NCBI GenBank assembly: GCA_005884945.1
Contig: VAYM01000115.1
Span: 1 to 45,340, forward strand
DNA from: Actinomycetota bacterium
GTDB taxonomy: Bacteria; Actinomycetota; Thermoleophilia; Gaiellales; Gaiellaceae
Length of the DNA stretch: 45,340 nucleotides
Direction: 5' to 3'
The position numbers and the translations under genes were made by a program. Under the pieces are notes generated by a model. It was given only the letters and a program-made list of their open reading frames with translations. It made no database searches and was not told the DNA's origin. Positions 17,738 to 26,267 of this stretch are shown here, piece by piece (position 1 is the first letter of the stretch; each line of letters begins with the position of its first letter).

Positions 17738-19198
17738 GTGCACTTCGGCACCCACGAGCAACTGATCCTCCTGGCGCTCCTCCTCGCGCTCGCGGCGATG
17801 CTGATCGTCTCGCCAATCGTCCGGGTCCCGTATCCGATCCTGCTCGTCCTCGCAGGGCTGGCGGTCAGCTTCATCCCCGGGATGCCGACACTCCAGCTCC
17901 CGCCGGATGTCGTGCTCGTCGCCGTCCTGCCGCCCCTCCTCTACTACTCGGCCTACTCGACGTCGTTACGCGATCTGCGCCAGAACGCGCGCCCGATCTC
18001 GCTGCTGGCGATCGGGCTGGTGATCGCGACGACCTGCGCCGTCGCCGTCGTCGCGCACGAGCTGATCGACAACTTCTCGTGGAGTGCCGCGTTCGTGCTC
18101 GGCGCAGTCGTCTCTCCGACCGACCCGCTCGCGGCGACGAAGATCACGCGCCGCCTCGGTGTGCCCCGTCGCATCGTCGCGGTGATCGAAGGCGAGAGCC
18201 TCGTCAACGACGGCAGCGCGCTCGTCCTGTACAAGGTCGCGGTCACGGCCGTCGTCGCGGGGACCTTCTCCGTGTGGGATGCCGGCCTGAAGTTCCTCTG
18301 GAGCGTCACCGGCGGCATCGGGATCGGGCTCGTCGTCGGCTATCTCGTCGCCGAGCTGCGACGGCGGCTCGACAGCCCCCCGCTCGAGGTGACGATCGCG
18401 CTCCTGACCGGCTACTTCGCATTCATTCCCGCGGCCGCAGCGGGCGCCTCGGGCGTGCTCGCGGTCGTCACGGCAGGCGTGTACATAGGCTGGCTCACGC
18501 CCGAGCTGACCTCGGTGCAGACCCGCCTCCAGGGCGCGGGTGTCTGGGAGATCCTCGCGTTCCTCATCAATGCCCTGCTCTTCGCGCTCGTCGGCTTGCA
18601 GCTGTCGCACATCGTGAACGCGCTGCAGGCAACGTCGAACGGCAAGCTGATCACGTACGCACTGCTCGTGACGGGAACCGTGATCGTCACGCGAATCGCA
18701 TGGATCCCCTTCAACGTCTACCTGCCACGCAAGCTGTTCCCGCGGATCCTCGAGCGCGATCCGTATCCGCCGTTCTCGTGGCCGCTCGTGATCTCGTGGA
18801 CCGGCATGCGCGGCGCAGTGTCGCTTGCCGCAGCGCTCGCGCTTCCGCTGACGACCCACGCGGGTCATTCGTTCGACGAGCGCAACCTGATCATCTTCCT
18901 CACCTTCTGCGTGATTCTCGGAACGCTCGTCCTGCAGGGCCTCACGCTGCCGGCGCTCATTCGCTCGCTGCACTTCGAGGACGACGGCAGCGCGCAGCGC
19001 GAGGAGCACAAGGCCCGAATCCACGCCGCCGATGCTGCGATCGCACGGCTCGACGAGCTCGTCGACGAAGACTGGGTCCGCGAGGACACGGCCGAACGCC
19101 TCCGCGGACTCTACGGCTTCCGGCGCAACCGGTTCTGCGCCGCGAGCTGCTCGAGGCGGAGCGTGCGGCGATCGTCGACCTGCGCCGTCGCCGGGTGA
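17738..19198 (+). CDS. Na+/H+ antiporter (CPA1 family), C-terminus disrupted by a frameshift/internal deletion near 19130-19140; original frame likely continued to 19266
   Basis: GTG start; AVVSPTDPLAA, EGESLVNDGSALVLYKVAV, SWTGMRGAVSLAAALALP; C-terminal family signature RELLEAERAAIVDL...DVMHRLERDLDLEDARLDV is in another frame. Confidence 0.85.
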   Translation: MHFGTHEQLILLALLLALAAMLIVSPIVRVPYPILLVLAGLAVSFIPGMPTLQLPPDVVLVAVLPPLLYYSAYSTSLRDLRQNARPISLLAIGLVIATTCAVAVVAHELIDNFSWSAAFVLGAVVSPTDPLAATKITRRLGVPRRIVAVIEGESLVNDGSALVLYKVAVTAVVAGTFSVWDAGLKFLWSVTGGIGIGLVVGYLVAELRRRLDSPPLEVTIALLTGYFAFIPAAAAGASGVLAVVTAGVYIGWLTPELTSVQTRLQGAGVWEILAFLINALLFALVGLQLSHIVNALQATSNGKLITYALLVTGTVIVTRIAWIPFNVYLPRKLFPRILERDPYPPFSWPLVISWTGMRGAVSLAAALALPLTTHAGHSFDERNLIIFLTFCVILGTLVLQGLTLPALIRSLHFEDDGSAQREEHKARIHAADAAIARLDELVDEDWVREDTAERLRGLYGFRRNRFCAASCSRRSVRRSSTCAVAG

Positions 19199-19335
19199 TC
19201 AACGACGACGTCATGCATCGCCTCGAGCGCGACCTCGACCTCGAGGACGCCAGGCTCGATGTGTGATTCCCCCTCGATCGAGGGATTGCCGTCTACCCCT
19301 TCCGGGGGACAGACTGCGAGCGGGGATTCTGGGGG

Positions 19336-19455
19336 ATGGGGATGGATCCGAACACACACGCGTTCGTGCTCGCGACGGCAGCGATCACGTCGATCGCCTT
19401 CGCGATCTCGTTCATGAACGTCCTCGCGGTTGTGCTCAGCCACCTCCTCCAATAA
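19336..19455 (+). CDS. Candidate micro-ORF encoding a 39-aa (or 37-aa from 19342) single-TM peptide
   Basis: MGMDPNTHAFVLATAAITSIAFAISFMNVLAVVLSHLLQ*; purine-rich GGGGGATGGGG before the second ATG; below the length cutoff of the ORF track. Confidence 0.45.
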   Translation: MGMDPNTHAFVLATAAITSIAFAISFMNVLAVVLSHLLQ

Positions 19456-20116
19456 GCCCGCGGAGGAATTGGCGCAGCACGCGCCAGGCGGTTGTCACGA
19501 GCGTCCGCAGGTAGAGGCGCACCGAGCGATCGGCGATCCACTCGAGGTCGTGTGCCAGCTTCTCTGCCATCGACGTCTCGTAGCCGCGCCGCACCTGCGC
19601 GAAGCCTGTGAGCCCCGGGCGAACGACGAGCCGTTGCCAGTACGCGGGTAGGTCCACGGCGAGCTCTTCGAAGAACCGTGGACGGATCGGGCGCGGACCC
19701 ACGAGGCTCATCTCGCCGACGAGGACGTTCCAGAGCTGCGGGATCTCGTCGAGCTGCGTCGCACGGAGCCAGCCGCCGAGTCGCGTCGTCTCGGCCTTCG
19801 TGCGCCGCACGAGCTCCTCGCCGAGATACGGACCCAGCCGATCCTCCGCGCCGCGACGCAGCGTCCGGAACTTCAGCATGTCGAAGATCCGCCCGCCCCG
19901 ACCGACGCGCTCGCCGCGGTAGAAGAGCGGCCGACCGCTCGTCGTGAGGAGGACGAGCGCAATCGGCACTGTCAGCGGCAGCGTGACGAGCAGGAAGAAC
20001 GACGACAGCGTGATGTCGAGCCCACGCAGGACGGCATCGCGGCCTCGCTTGGGACTCGCCGCGGTGAGGCTCGAGAACCGCTGGATGAAGGAGTCGTCCG
20101 GCGCCCCGACGGCCAT
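19436..20116 (-). CDS. Bacterial sugar transferase (undecaprenyl-phosphate sugar phosphotransferase family)
   Basis: RPLFYRGERVGRGGRIFDMLKFRTL; LDEIPQLWNVLVGEMSLVGPRPIRPRF; RPGLTGFAQV. Confidence 0.88.
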   Translation of the reverse strand: MAVGAPDDSFIQRFSSLTAASPKRGRDAVLRGLDITLSSFFLLVTLPLTVPIALVLLTTSGRPLFYRGERVGRGGRIFDMLKFRTLRRGAEDRLGPYLGEELVRRTKAETTRLGGWLRATQLDEIPQLWNVLVGEMSLVGPRPIRPRFFEELAVDLPAYWQRLVVRPGLTGFAQVRRGYETSMAEKLAHDLEWIADRSVRLYLRTLVTTAWRVLRQFLRGLIGGGG

Positions 20117-20158
20117 CCGTCGGATGCTAAGGCCTGCGCGTTTGCATAATGGACGCTT

Positions 20159-21055
20159 ATGGACACGCGACAGCTTGCTGCGTTCTGCGCAGTCGTCGAG
20201 CGCAAGAGCTTCTCCCAGGCGGCGGAGCGGCTCGGCGTCACGCAGCCCGCCGTCTCGCTGCAGATCCGCTCGCTCGAGCAGCGGCTCGGGACGCAGCTCC
20301 TCGACCGTTCCGGTCGCCGCGTCGAGCCGACGGAGGCGGGGCTCCGGCTGTACGCGTCCGCGCAGAAGCTGCTCGCTCTCGAGCAACAGCTCGTCGAAGA
20401 GGTCAACGGCGACGCCGAAGGGACGCTCGCGGGAACGCTCGAGATCGGCGCCTCGACGGGACCGGGCGGGACCGTCGTGCCTGTCCTCCTGTGCGAGTTC
20501 CACGAAGCGCACCCCGACGTGCGCGTCCGCTTCTCCGTTTCCGACACGCACTCGGTGATCGCCTACGTCGCCGAGCGCGAGCTCGAGCTCGGTGTGGTCG
20601 GCGCAGCGCCGCGCCACCGCGGCGTCACGTACGAGCCGTTCTTCCGGGACGAGGTCGTGCTGGCCTGTCCGAGCGATCACCGATTCGCGGGCAAGACGGT
20701 GTCGCTCGACGATCTGCGCGGCGAGCCGTTGCTCGTGATGCAGGAAGGCGCCGGCGTCCGGCAGGTGATCGAGGAGGAGCTGCGCACCGTGGGGACGCGC
20801 CTGCGCGATCTCGGCGTGCATGTCGAGCTCGGCCTGCAAGAGTCCGTTCGCAGCGCCGTCGCAGCGGGCCACGGTGTCACGTTCATCTCGCGCACCGCGC
20901 TCGAAGCCGACCTCGCCGCCGGAACGATCGCGCTCGCACGCGTCCGCGGCTTCGATCCAGTGCGCGAGATCTACCTCGTGCGCGCGAGCGGTCGCGCCGA
21001 GACGCGCGCAGCGCGGGCGTTCGTCGAGTTCGCGCGTTCCCGCCTGCCCACGTGA
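20159..21055 (+). CDS. LysR-family transcriptional regulator
   Basis: MDTRQLAAFCAVVERKSFSQAAERLGVTQPAVSLQIRSLEQRLGTQLLDRSGRRVEPTEAG. Confidence 0.92.
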   Translation: MDTRQLAAFCAVVERKSFSQAAERLGVTQPAVSLQIRSLEQRLGTQLLDRSGRRVEPTEAGLRLYASAQKLLALEQQLVEEVNGDAEGTLAGTLEIGASTGPGGTVVPVLLCEFHEAHPDVRVRFSVSDTHSVIAYVAERELELGVVGAAPRHRGVTYEPFFRDEVVLACPSDHRFAGKTVSLDDLRGEPLLVMQEGAGVRQVIEEELRTVGTRLRDLGVHVELGLQESVRSAVAAGHGVTFISRTALEADLAAGTIALARVRGFDPVREIYLVRASGRAETRAARAFVEFARSRLPT

Positions 21056-21978
21056 TCGTCCGCTGGGAGCTCGACGAGCTGTCCGGCGTGCTCGCGGAGA
21101 TCGGGATCGAGCGTCCGTTCCTCGTCGCGTCCCCTCGCTGGGAAGCGCCGGTCGACGTCGCGGGCCGCTGGTCCGAGATCCCGTCGCATCGTGCGCAGGT
21201 CGAGGGTGACGCTGACGGCATCCTCGCGATCGGCGGCGGCAGTGCGATCGACACGGCGAAGGCGCTGTCCGCTTCGACCGCGTTGCCGCTCGTCTCGGTT
21301 CCGACGACGTACTCCGGTGCGGAGTGGACGACCTTCTTCGGCATCCGCGACCGCGAGCGCAAGATGCGCGGCGGAGGCAGCGGCGCTCGTCCCGCAGGGA
21401 TCGTGTACGACGTCGCGCTCACGCTCGATCTGCCGCGCCACGTCACCGGTGGGACGGCGATGAATGCGCTCGCGCATTGCTGCGAGGCGCTGTACGTACA
21501 AGGCCGCGACCCGGGGGCCGACGCGGTCGCGCTCGCAGGCGCGGAGCTCATCTCCGCATCGCTGCCGCTTGTGCTCGAGAACGGGCGCGACGTCGCCGCC
21601 AGGACCGAGCTGCTGAAAGGCGCGGCCTCCGGCGGCGAGGCACTCGGTCGATCCGGTCTCGCGCTCGGTCACGCGATGGCGCAGGCAATCGGCGGCGCCT
21701 ACGGGCTCTCGCACGGCGCGCTCAACGCGGTCTGCCTCCCGCCGGCTCTCCGGTTCAACTCCGAGTTCGTGCCGCCCGGGCTGCTCGCCGGACGAGCCGC
21801 GGAACGTGCGGAGGAGCTGTCACGGCTCGCCGGTTTCACCACGCTGAGCGCGCTCGGCGTCCCGGAAGACGATCTCCCGCGCCTCGCCGAATCGATCGCT
21901 CAGCGACCGGGGGCCCGCGCGAATCCGCGCCCCGCGACGTCGGCGGACGTCGAACGCCTCCTGCGCTCGATCTGGTGA
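21052..21978 (+). CDS. Iron-containing alcohol dehydrogenase family (maleylacetate-reductase-like)
   Basis: GTGA overlap with lysR; ILAIGGGSAIDTAKALS, VPTTYSGAEWTTFFGIRD, GGTAMNALAHCCEALY, GLALGHAMAQAIGGAYGLSHG. Confidence 0.8.
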   Translation: MIVRWELDELSGVLAEIGIERPFLVASPRWEAPVDVAGRWSEIPSHRAQVEGDADGILAIGGGSAIDTAKALSASTALPLVSVPTTYSGAEWTTFFGIRDRERKMRGGGSGARPAGIVYDVALTLDLPRHVTGGTAMNALAHCCEALYVQGRDPGADAVALAGAELISASLPLVLENGRDVAARTELLKGAASGGEALGRSGLALGHAMAQAIGGAYGLSHGALNAVCLPPALRFNSEFVPPGLLAGRAAERAEELSRLAGFTTLSALGVPEDDLPRLAESIAQRPGARANPRPATSADVERLLRSIW

Positions 21979-21997
21979 GACCGCCGCGGACCGCGCG

Positions 21998-22031
21998 GCG
22001 CGCGAGGAGCCCGCAGCAGCTCCTCGCGCGC
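21998..22031. terminator. 13-bp perfect GC-rich stem-loop after the Fe-ADH gene
   Basis: GCGCGCGAGGAGC-CCGCAGCA-wait-free loop region-GCTCCTCGCGCGC; arms 21998-22010 and 22019-22031. Confidence 0.6.
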
Positions 22032-22203
22032 GCGACTGACGGCTGCGCTAACCGGGCGGCGGGCTGGCGGCTCCCCGCTCCCCAGGCCCGCTCACGAACA
22101 GTCAGCTCCGTCGTACATGCCGTGCCGCACCCCCGGCACGTCGGTCGTTTCGTTCGTGTGCATGACCATGCGTTCGATCGTGCCGCTAGGTGCTGAAGGT
22201 CCG

Positions 22204-22233
22204 CTGAACGAAATCTGAACGGCGTGGTAGCGT
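22204..22233 (+). promoter_or_regulatory. Candidate SARP/AfsR-type operator and -10 element
   Basis: CTGAACG-AAAT-CTGAACG (7-mers with 11-nt period) then TAGCGT (22228-22233), 19 nt before the likely start codon. Confidence 0.5.
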
Positions 22234-22252
22234 CGAACGGCGGAGGACCTGA

Positions 22253-25024
22253 CTGTCGACGCTGCTTGAGTTCGGGATCCTTGGCCCCCTCGAGGTACGG
22301 CGGAACGGGCGGGTCGTTCCGTTGCGTGGGCGCAAGCAGCGTGCGCTCCTCGCGCTGTTGCTCTTGCGCGCGAACGAGATCGTCTCCCGCGACAACACGA
22401 TCCAGGTTCACGTCTCCCAGCTTCGCAAGGCGCTCACCGGCGACGGAATCGACGGCGCCGAGATACTCGCGACGCGCTCGCCCGGCTATGTGCTGAATGT
22501 CTCCGAGGACCAGCTGGACGCACATCGGTTCGAACGACTCGTCTCGCTCGCCGACGAGGCGCGGTCTGCGGGCGACGCCGTGACGGCCTCGGCCTCGTTG
22601 GCCGAGGCGGAGAGCCTCTGGCGCGGGCCGGCGCTCGCGGACGTCTCGCGAGAGCAGTTCACGCGCCCAGAGATCGGCAGGCTCGAGGAAATGCGGGTGC
22701 GCGCGATCGAGGACCGGATCGACTGCGATCTCGAGCTCGGACATCATGTGGAGCTCGTCGGGGAGATCACCTCGCTCGTGGAACGTCATCCGCTCCGCGA
22801 GCGCCTGCGCGAGCAGCTGATGCTCGCGCTCTATCGATCGGGACGTCAGGCCGACGCGCTGGCGGCGTACCAGGACGCGCGAACGAAGCTCGACGAGGAG
22901 CTCGGTATCGCGCCGAGCCCGGCGCTCAGCGACCTGCAGCGGTCGATCCTCCGACAGGACGAAGCGATCGGCGCGACACGGCAGCCGATTCGACGACCGA
23001 CGCACGAGGCTCTTCCCGAGTTCCTCACGCCCTTCGTCGGTCGTGCGCACGACGTCGAAGCCGTCGTCGACCTGGTGCGCCGGGACGACGTTCGCCTGGT
23101 GACGTTGACCGGCCTCGGCGGAATCGGCAAGACGAGGCTCGCGGTCGAGGCCGCGCGGTCGCTCGCAGCCGATTTCGCAGACGGCCTCGCGTTCGTCCCG
23201 CTCGCGACGATCTTCGATCCCGACCTCGTCGCTCCGACGATCGTCCAGGTCCTCGGAGCGGAGGAGGCGGGCAGCGCACCGGAAGACGTCCTCGAACGTC
23301 ACCTCACCGCAAGCCGCTCGCTGCTCGTCGTCGACAACCTCGAACAGGTCGTCGAGGCCGGGGAGCTGTTCTCGCGGCTGTTGCGCGCCGCGCCTGGGCT
23401 GAAGCTCTTGATCACGAGCCGCGCGCCGCTCCGCCTCGAAGGCGAGCACGAGTACACGCTGCCGGCGCTTCCGGTCGAAGAGTCTGTGGCGCTCTTCACC
23501 GAGCGTGCGGAATCGGTCAATCCGAGCTTCGCGGTCACCGAGTCGACGCGGCCGGCGGTCGTCGAGCTGTGCGCACGGCTCGAAGGTCTTCCGCTCGCGA
23601 TCGAGCTCGCGGCTGCGCGAACGCGACTGCTCACGCCTGCGGCGATGCTCGACCGGCTCGATCGCCGGCTCGACCTCCTCGCGGCCGGCCCGCGCGACGT
23701 CCCGGGGCGCCACCGCGCCCTTCGGCTGACGCTCGACTGGAGCTTCGAGCTCCTCACGGCCGAACAGCAGCGCGTGTTCGCACGGCTCGGCGTCTTCGTC
23801 GGCACGTGGGACCTCGACGCGGCCGAGTCAGTGTGTGGCGCGGGCGAGGGCCTCCTGCTCGACCACGTGTCCGCCGTCGCGGAGGAGAGCCTCATCCGGC
23901 GCGAGCCCGGTGACGACGCGCGCTTCGCGATGCTCGAGACGGTGCGCGAATACGCCCTCGAGCGGCTTCGCGAGGCCGGCGAGGAAGACGATGCCCGCGC
24001 ACGCCACGCCCGCTACTTCCTCGCGTTCGCGCAGGAGGCTCACGACGCGCTGGGCGGACCGGAGCAAGCGGGCTCGCTCGCGCAGCTCGAGCGCGAGCAC
24101 GACAATCTACGCGCGGCGCAGTCCTACTTCCGGGAACAGGGCGAGGCAGAGCTGCTCTTGCAGATGTCCGCCTGGCTGTGGCGCTTCTGGCAGATCCACG
24201 GCCACCTCGACGAGGGCCGCCGCGCGCTGGAGGCCGCGCTCGCGGCGGACGTCGACGGCGATCCGAGGTTGCACGTGCGAGTGCTCAACGGGGCCGGTGT
24301 GCTCGCGGCCGAGCAGGGGGACTTCGAGGCTGCCGAGTCGTTCTTCGAGCCCGCGCTCGTCCTCGCGCGGGGGCTCGACGAGCATGAGCGGACCGCGACC
24401 GTCCTCGTGAACCTCGGCAACCTCGGGCTCTTCGCTCGGGACTTCGCGCGCGCACGTCGTCTCTACGAGGAGAGCATCCACTACGCAGCGCTGAGCGGCA
24501 GCCCGGAGGTCGAGGCGATCGCCCGCGAGAACCTCGGGCTCCTCGCGCTGGATCAGGGCGACCTGCGGCACGCCGTCGAGCTGCTCGAGGAGAGCGCGCG
24601 GCTGGCGACGAGCGCGGGCGACGACCGCGGACGCTCTTCCTCCACCCGCGCCCTCGCGGCGGCGCTGCTCGAGAGCGGTGAGACGGAAGCTGCGAAGGCG
24701 CAGCTCGTCGAGAGCCTCGAGCTCGCCCGCCGGCTCGGGGAGCTGAACGGCATCGCGTACTGCCTCGACACGTTCGCGGGGCTCGCGGTGGCGGAGGGCG
24801 ATCCGGAGCGCGCGGCGCGGCTGTTCGGCGCTGCGGACGGGTTGCGGGCGTCGATCGGCGCGTTGCGTCCTCCGGACCAGCAGCCGCTGTACGAGCGCTG
24901 GGTCGCGTCGACGCTCGCTCAGCTCGAGACGGCGACGTATGCGGCCTGCTACGAGTCCGGCCGCGTGCTCGGCCTCGACGAGGCAGCCGAGGTGGCGCTT
25001 GCGAACAGGACGCTCGCGGATTAG
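22253..25024 (+). CDS. BTAD/AfsR-like transcriptional regulator with NB-ARC-type ATPase and TPR-like region; wHTH appears internally shortened
   Basis: Conserved N-terminus LLEFGILGPLEVRRNGRVVPLRGRKQRALLALLLL is upstream of the track's start; probable CTG start at 22253 with GGAGG at 22242-22246; GLGGIGKTRLAVEAA; LLVVDNLEQV. Confidence 0.85.
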   Translation: MSTLLEFGILGPLEVRRNGRVVPLRGRKQRALLALLLLRANEIVSRDNTIQVHVSQLRKALTGDGIDGAEILATRSPGYVLNVSEDQLDAHRFERLVSLADEARSAGDAVTASASLAEAESLWRGPALADVSREQFTRPEIGRLEEMRVRAIEDRIDCDLELGHHVELVGEITSLVERHPLRERLREQLMLALYRSGRQADALAAYQDARTKLDEELGIAPSPALSDLQRSILRQDEAIGATRQPIRRPTHEALPEFLTPFVGRAHDVEAVVDLVRRDDVRLVTLTGLGGIGKTRLAVEAARSLAADFADGLAFVPLATIFDPDLVAPTIVQVLGAEEAGSAPEDVLERHLTASRSLLVVDNLEQVVEAGELFSRLLRAAPGLKLLITSRAPLRLEGEHEYTLPALPVEESVALFTERAESVNPSFAVTESTRPAVVELCARLEGLPLAIELAAARTRLLTPAAMLDRLDRRLDLLAAGPRDVPGRHRALRLTLDWSFELLTAEQQRVFARLGVFVGTWDLDAAESVCGAGEGLLLDHVSAVAEESLIRREPGDDARFAMLETVREYALERLREAGEEDDARARHARYFLAFAQEAHDALGGPEQAGSLAQLEREHDNLRAAQSYFREQGEAELLLQMSAWLWRFWQIHGHLDEGRRALEAALAADVDGDPRLHVRVLNGAGVLAAEQGDFEAAESFFEPALVLARGLDEHERTATVLVNLGNLGLFARDFARARRLYEESIHYAALSGSPEVEAIARENLGLLALDQGDLRHAVELLEESARLATSAGDDRGRSSSTRALAAALLESGETEAAKAQLVESLELARRLGELNGIAYCLDTFAGLAVAEGDPERAARLFGAADGLRASIGALRPPDQQPLYERWVASTLAQLETATYAACYESGRVLGLDEAAEVALANRTLAD

Positions 25025-25085
25025 CTTCGTTAATAGTTCGGATTAGTGCAGCTCTGGTAGGCTCCGACGCACCGTGGGCCACTCC

Positions 25086-26267
25086 ATGTCATTCGACGTG
25101 CTCGTGATCGGGAGCGGTGCTTCGGGACTCGCCGCCGCCGTCTCCGCCCACCGCGCCGGTGCGCGCGTCGGGCTCGCGACGAAGGGCTCGCTCCAGTCGT
25201 GCAACTCCGCGAAGGCTCAGGGCGGGATCCAGGCGGCGTTCGCGGACGACGACTCCCCCGAGCAGCACGCCGACGACGTCTGGAAGTCGAGCCACGAGAC
25301 CGCCGATCGACGCCTCGTCGAGATCCTGACGTCGGAGGCGCCGGGCGCGATCCACTGGCTCGAGGAGAACGGCGTCGAGTTCACGCGCGAGAACGGCGGC
25401 TACCGGCTCGCGCGCTGCGGCGGTGCGTCGCGCAAGCGTCTGCTGCAGGTCGGCGACCGGACCGGCCACGCGATCACGACGGCGCTACGCGACGTCGTCG
25501 AGGCATCGACCATCCAGACGTTTCCGAAATCGCCGCTCAGTGAGCTGGAGCAGAGTTCGAACGGCTGGCGCGCACGCTGCGGCGACCATGTCATCGACGC
25601 GGCGACCGTCGTGCTCGCCGCCGGCGGCCGCTGCTGGAAGGTCGCGCAGGAGCGCGGAGAGCTCTGCACGAACCATCCCGGCGCCACGGGCGAAGTGACC
25701 CAGATCGCGGTCGGCGCCGGTGCCGAGACACGCGATTTCGACGCTCTGCAGTACCACCCCAACGGCGGCGCGTGGCCGCCGAACATGCAGGGGTACTCGA
25801 TCCCTGAGACGACGCGAGCCTACGGCGCCGTCCTGCTCAACGCCGACGGCGAGGAGTTCACCGACTCGCTCGGCCCGCGCGATGCGGTCTCGCATGCGAT
25901 CGTGGACGAAGTGGCGCAGGGCAAGGGCGTCGAGACGCCCGACGGACGTCCCGCGGTGTACCTCGACACGACGCGCATCGCCGAGGACGACGCGAACGTC
26001 TCCCTGCCGTACATGCTGCGGCGCTATCGCGCCGGCGGGATCGATCCGTTGCGCGAGCGCATCTTCACGTATCCCGTTTTGCACTACCAGAACGGCGGGC
26101 TCCTGATCGACACGAGCTCCGAGACGACGGTCGAAGGGCTGTACGCGTGCGGCGAGATCGCCGGCGGCACGCACGGACGCAACCGCATGATGGGGAACTC
26201 GTTGCTCGAGTGTTGCGTCTTCGGACGGCGCGCCGGCAAAGCCGCTGCCGAAAAGGCACGCTCATGA
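25086..26267 (+). CDS. NadB/FrdA/SdhA-family flavoprotein (short form, non-covalent FAD type)
   Basis: DVLVIGSGASGLAAAVSAHRAGARVGLATKG; CNSAKAQGGIQAAF; LQYHPNGG; LGPRDAVSHAI; GGTHGRNRMMGNSLLECCVFGRRAG. Confidence 0.82.
   Translation: MSFDVLVIGSGASGLAAAVSAHRAGARVGLATKGSLQSCNSAKAQGGIQAAFADDDSPEQHADDVWKSSHETADRRLVEILTSEAPGAIHWLEENGVEFTRENGGYRLARCGGASRKRLLQVGDRTGHAITTALRDVVEASTIQTFPKSPLSELEQSSNGWRARCGDHVIDAATVVLAAGGRCWKVAQERGELCTNHPGATGEVTQIAVGAGAETRDFDALQYHPNGGAWPPNMQGYSIPETTRAYGAVLLNADGEEFTDSLGPRDAVSHAIVDEVAQGKGVETPDGRPAVYLDTTRIAEDDANVSLPYMLRRYRAGGIDPLRERIFTYPVLHYQNGGLLIDTSSETTVEGLYACGEIAGGTHGRNRMMGNSLLECCVFGRRAGKAAAEKARS

Noticed and set aside
15949-19266. 1105-aa plus-strand ORF in the track
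   Set aside because: Antisense shadow of asnB with Arg/Pro-rich low-complexity translation; only its last ~45 residues match a real family (antiporter tail), used as frameshift evidence.
6950-22075. CTGGCGGCT strings at about 6957, 15920, 22065 and 27765 as a repeat family
   Set aside because: Only 9 nt shared in a very GC-rich sequence; flanks do not align.
21836-23713. 625-aa minus-strand ORF
   Set aside because: Antisense to the BTAD regulator; composition typical of GC-driven spurious ORFs.
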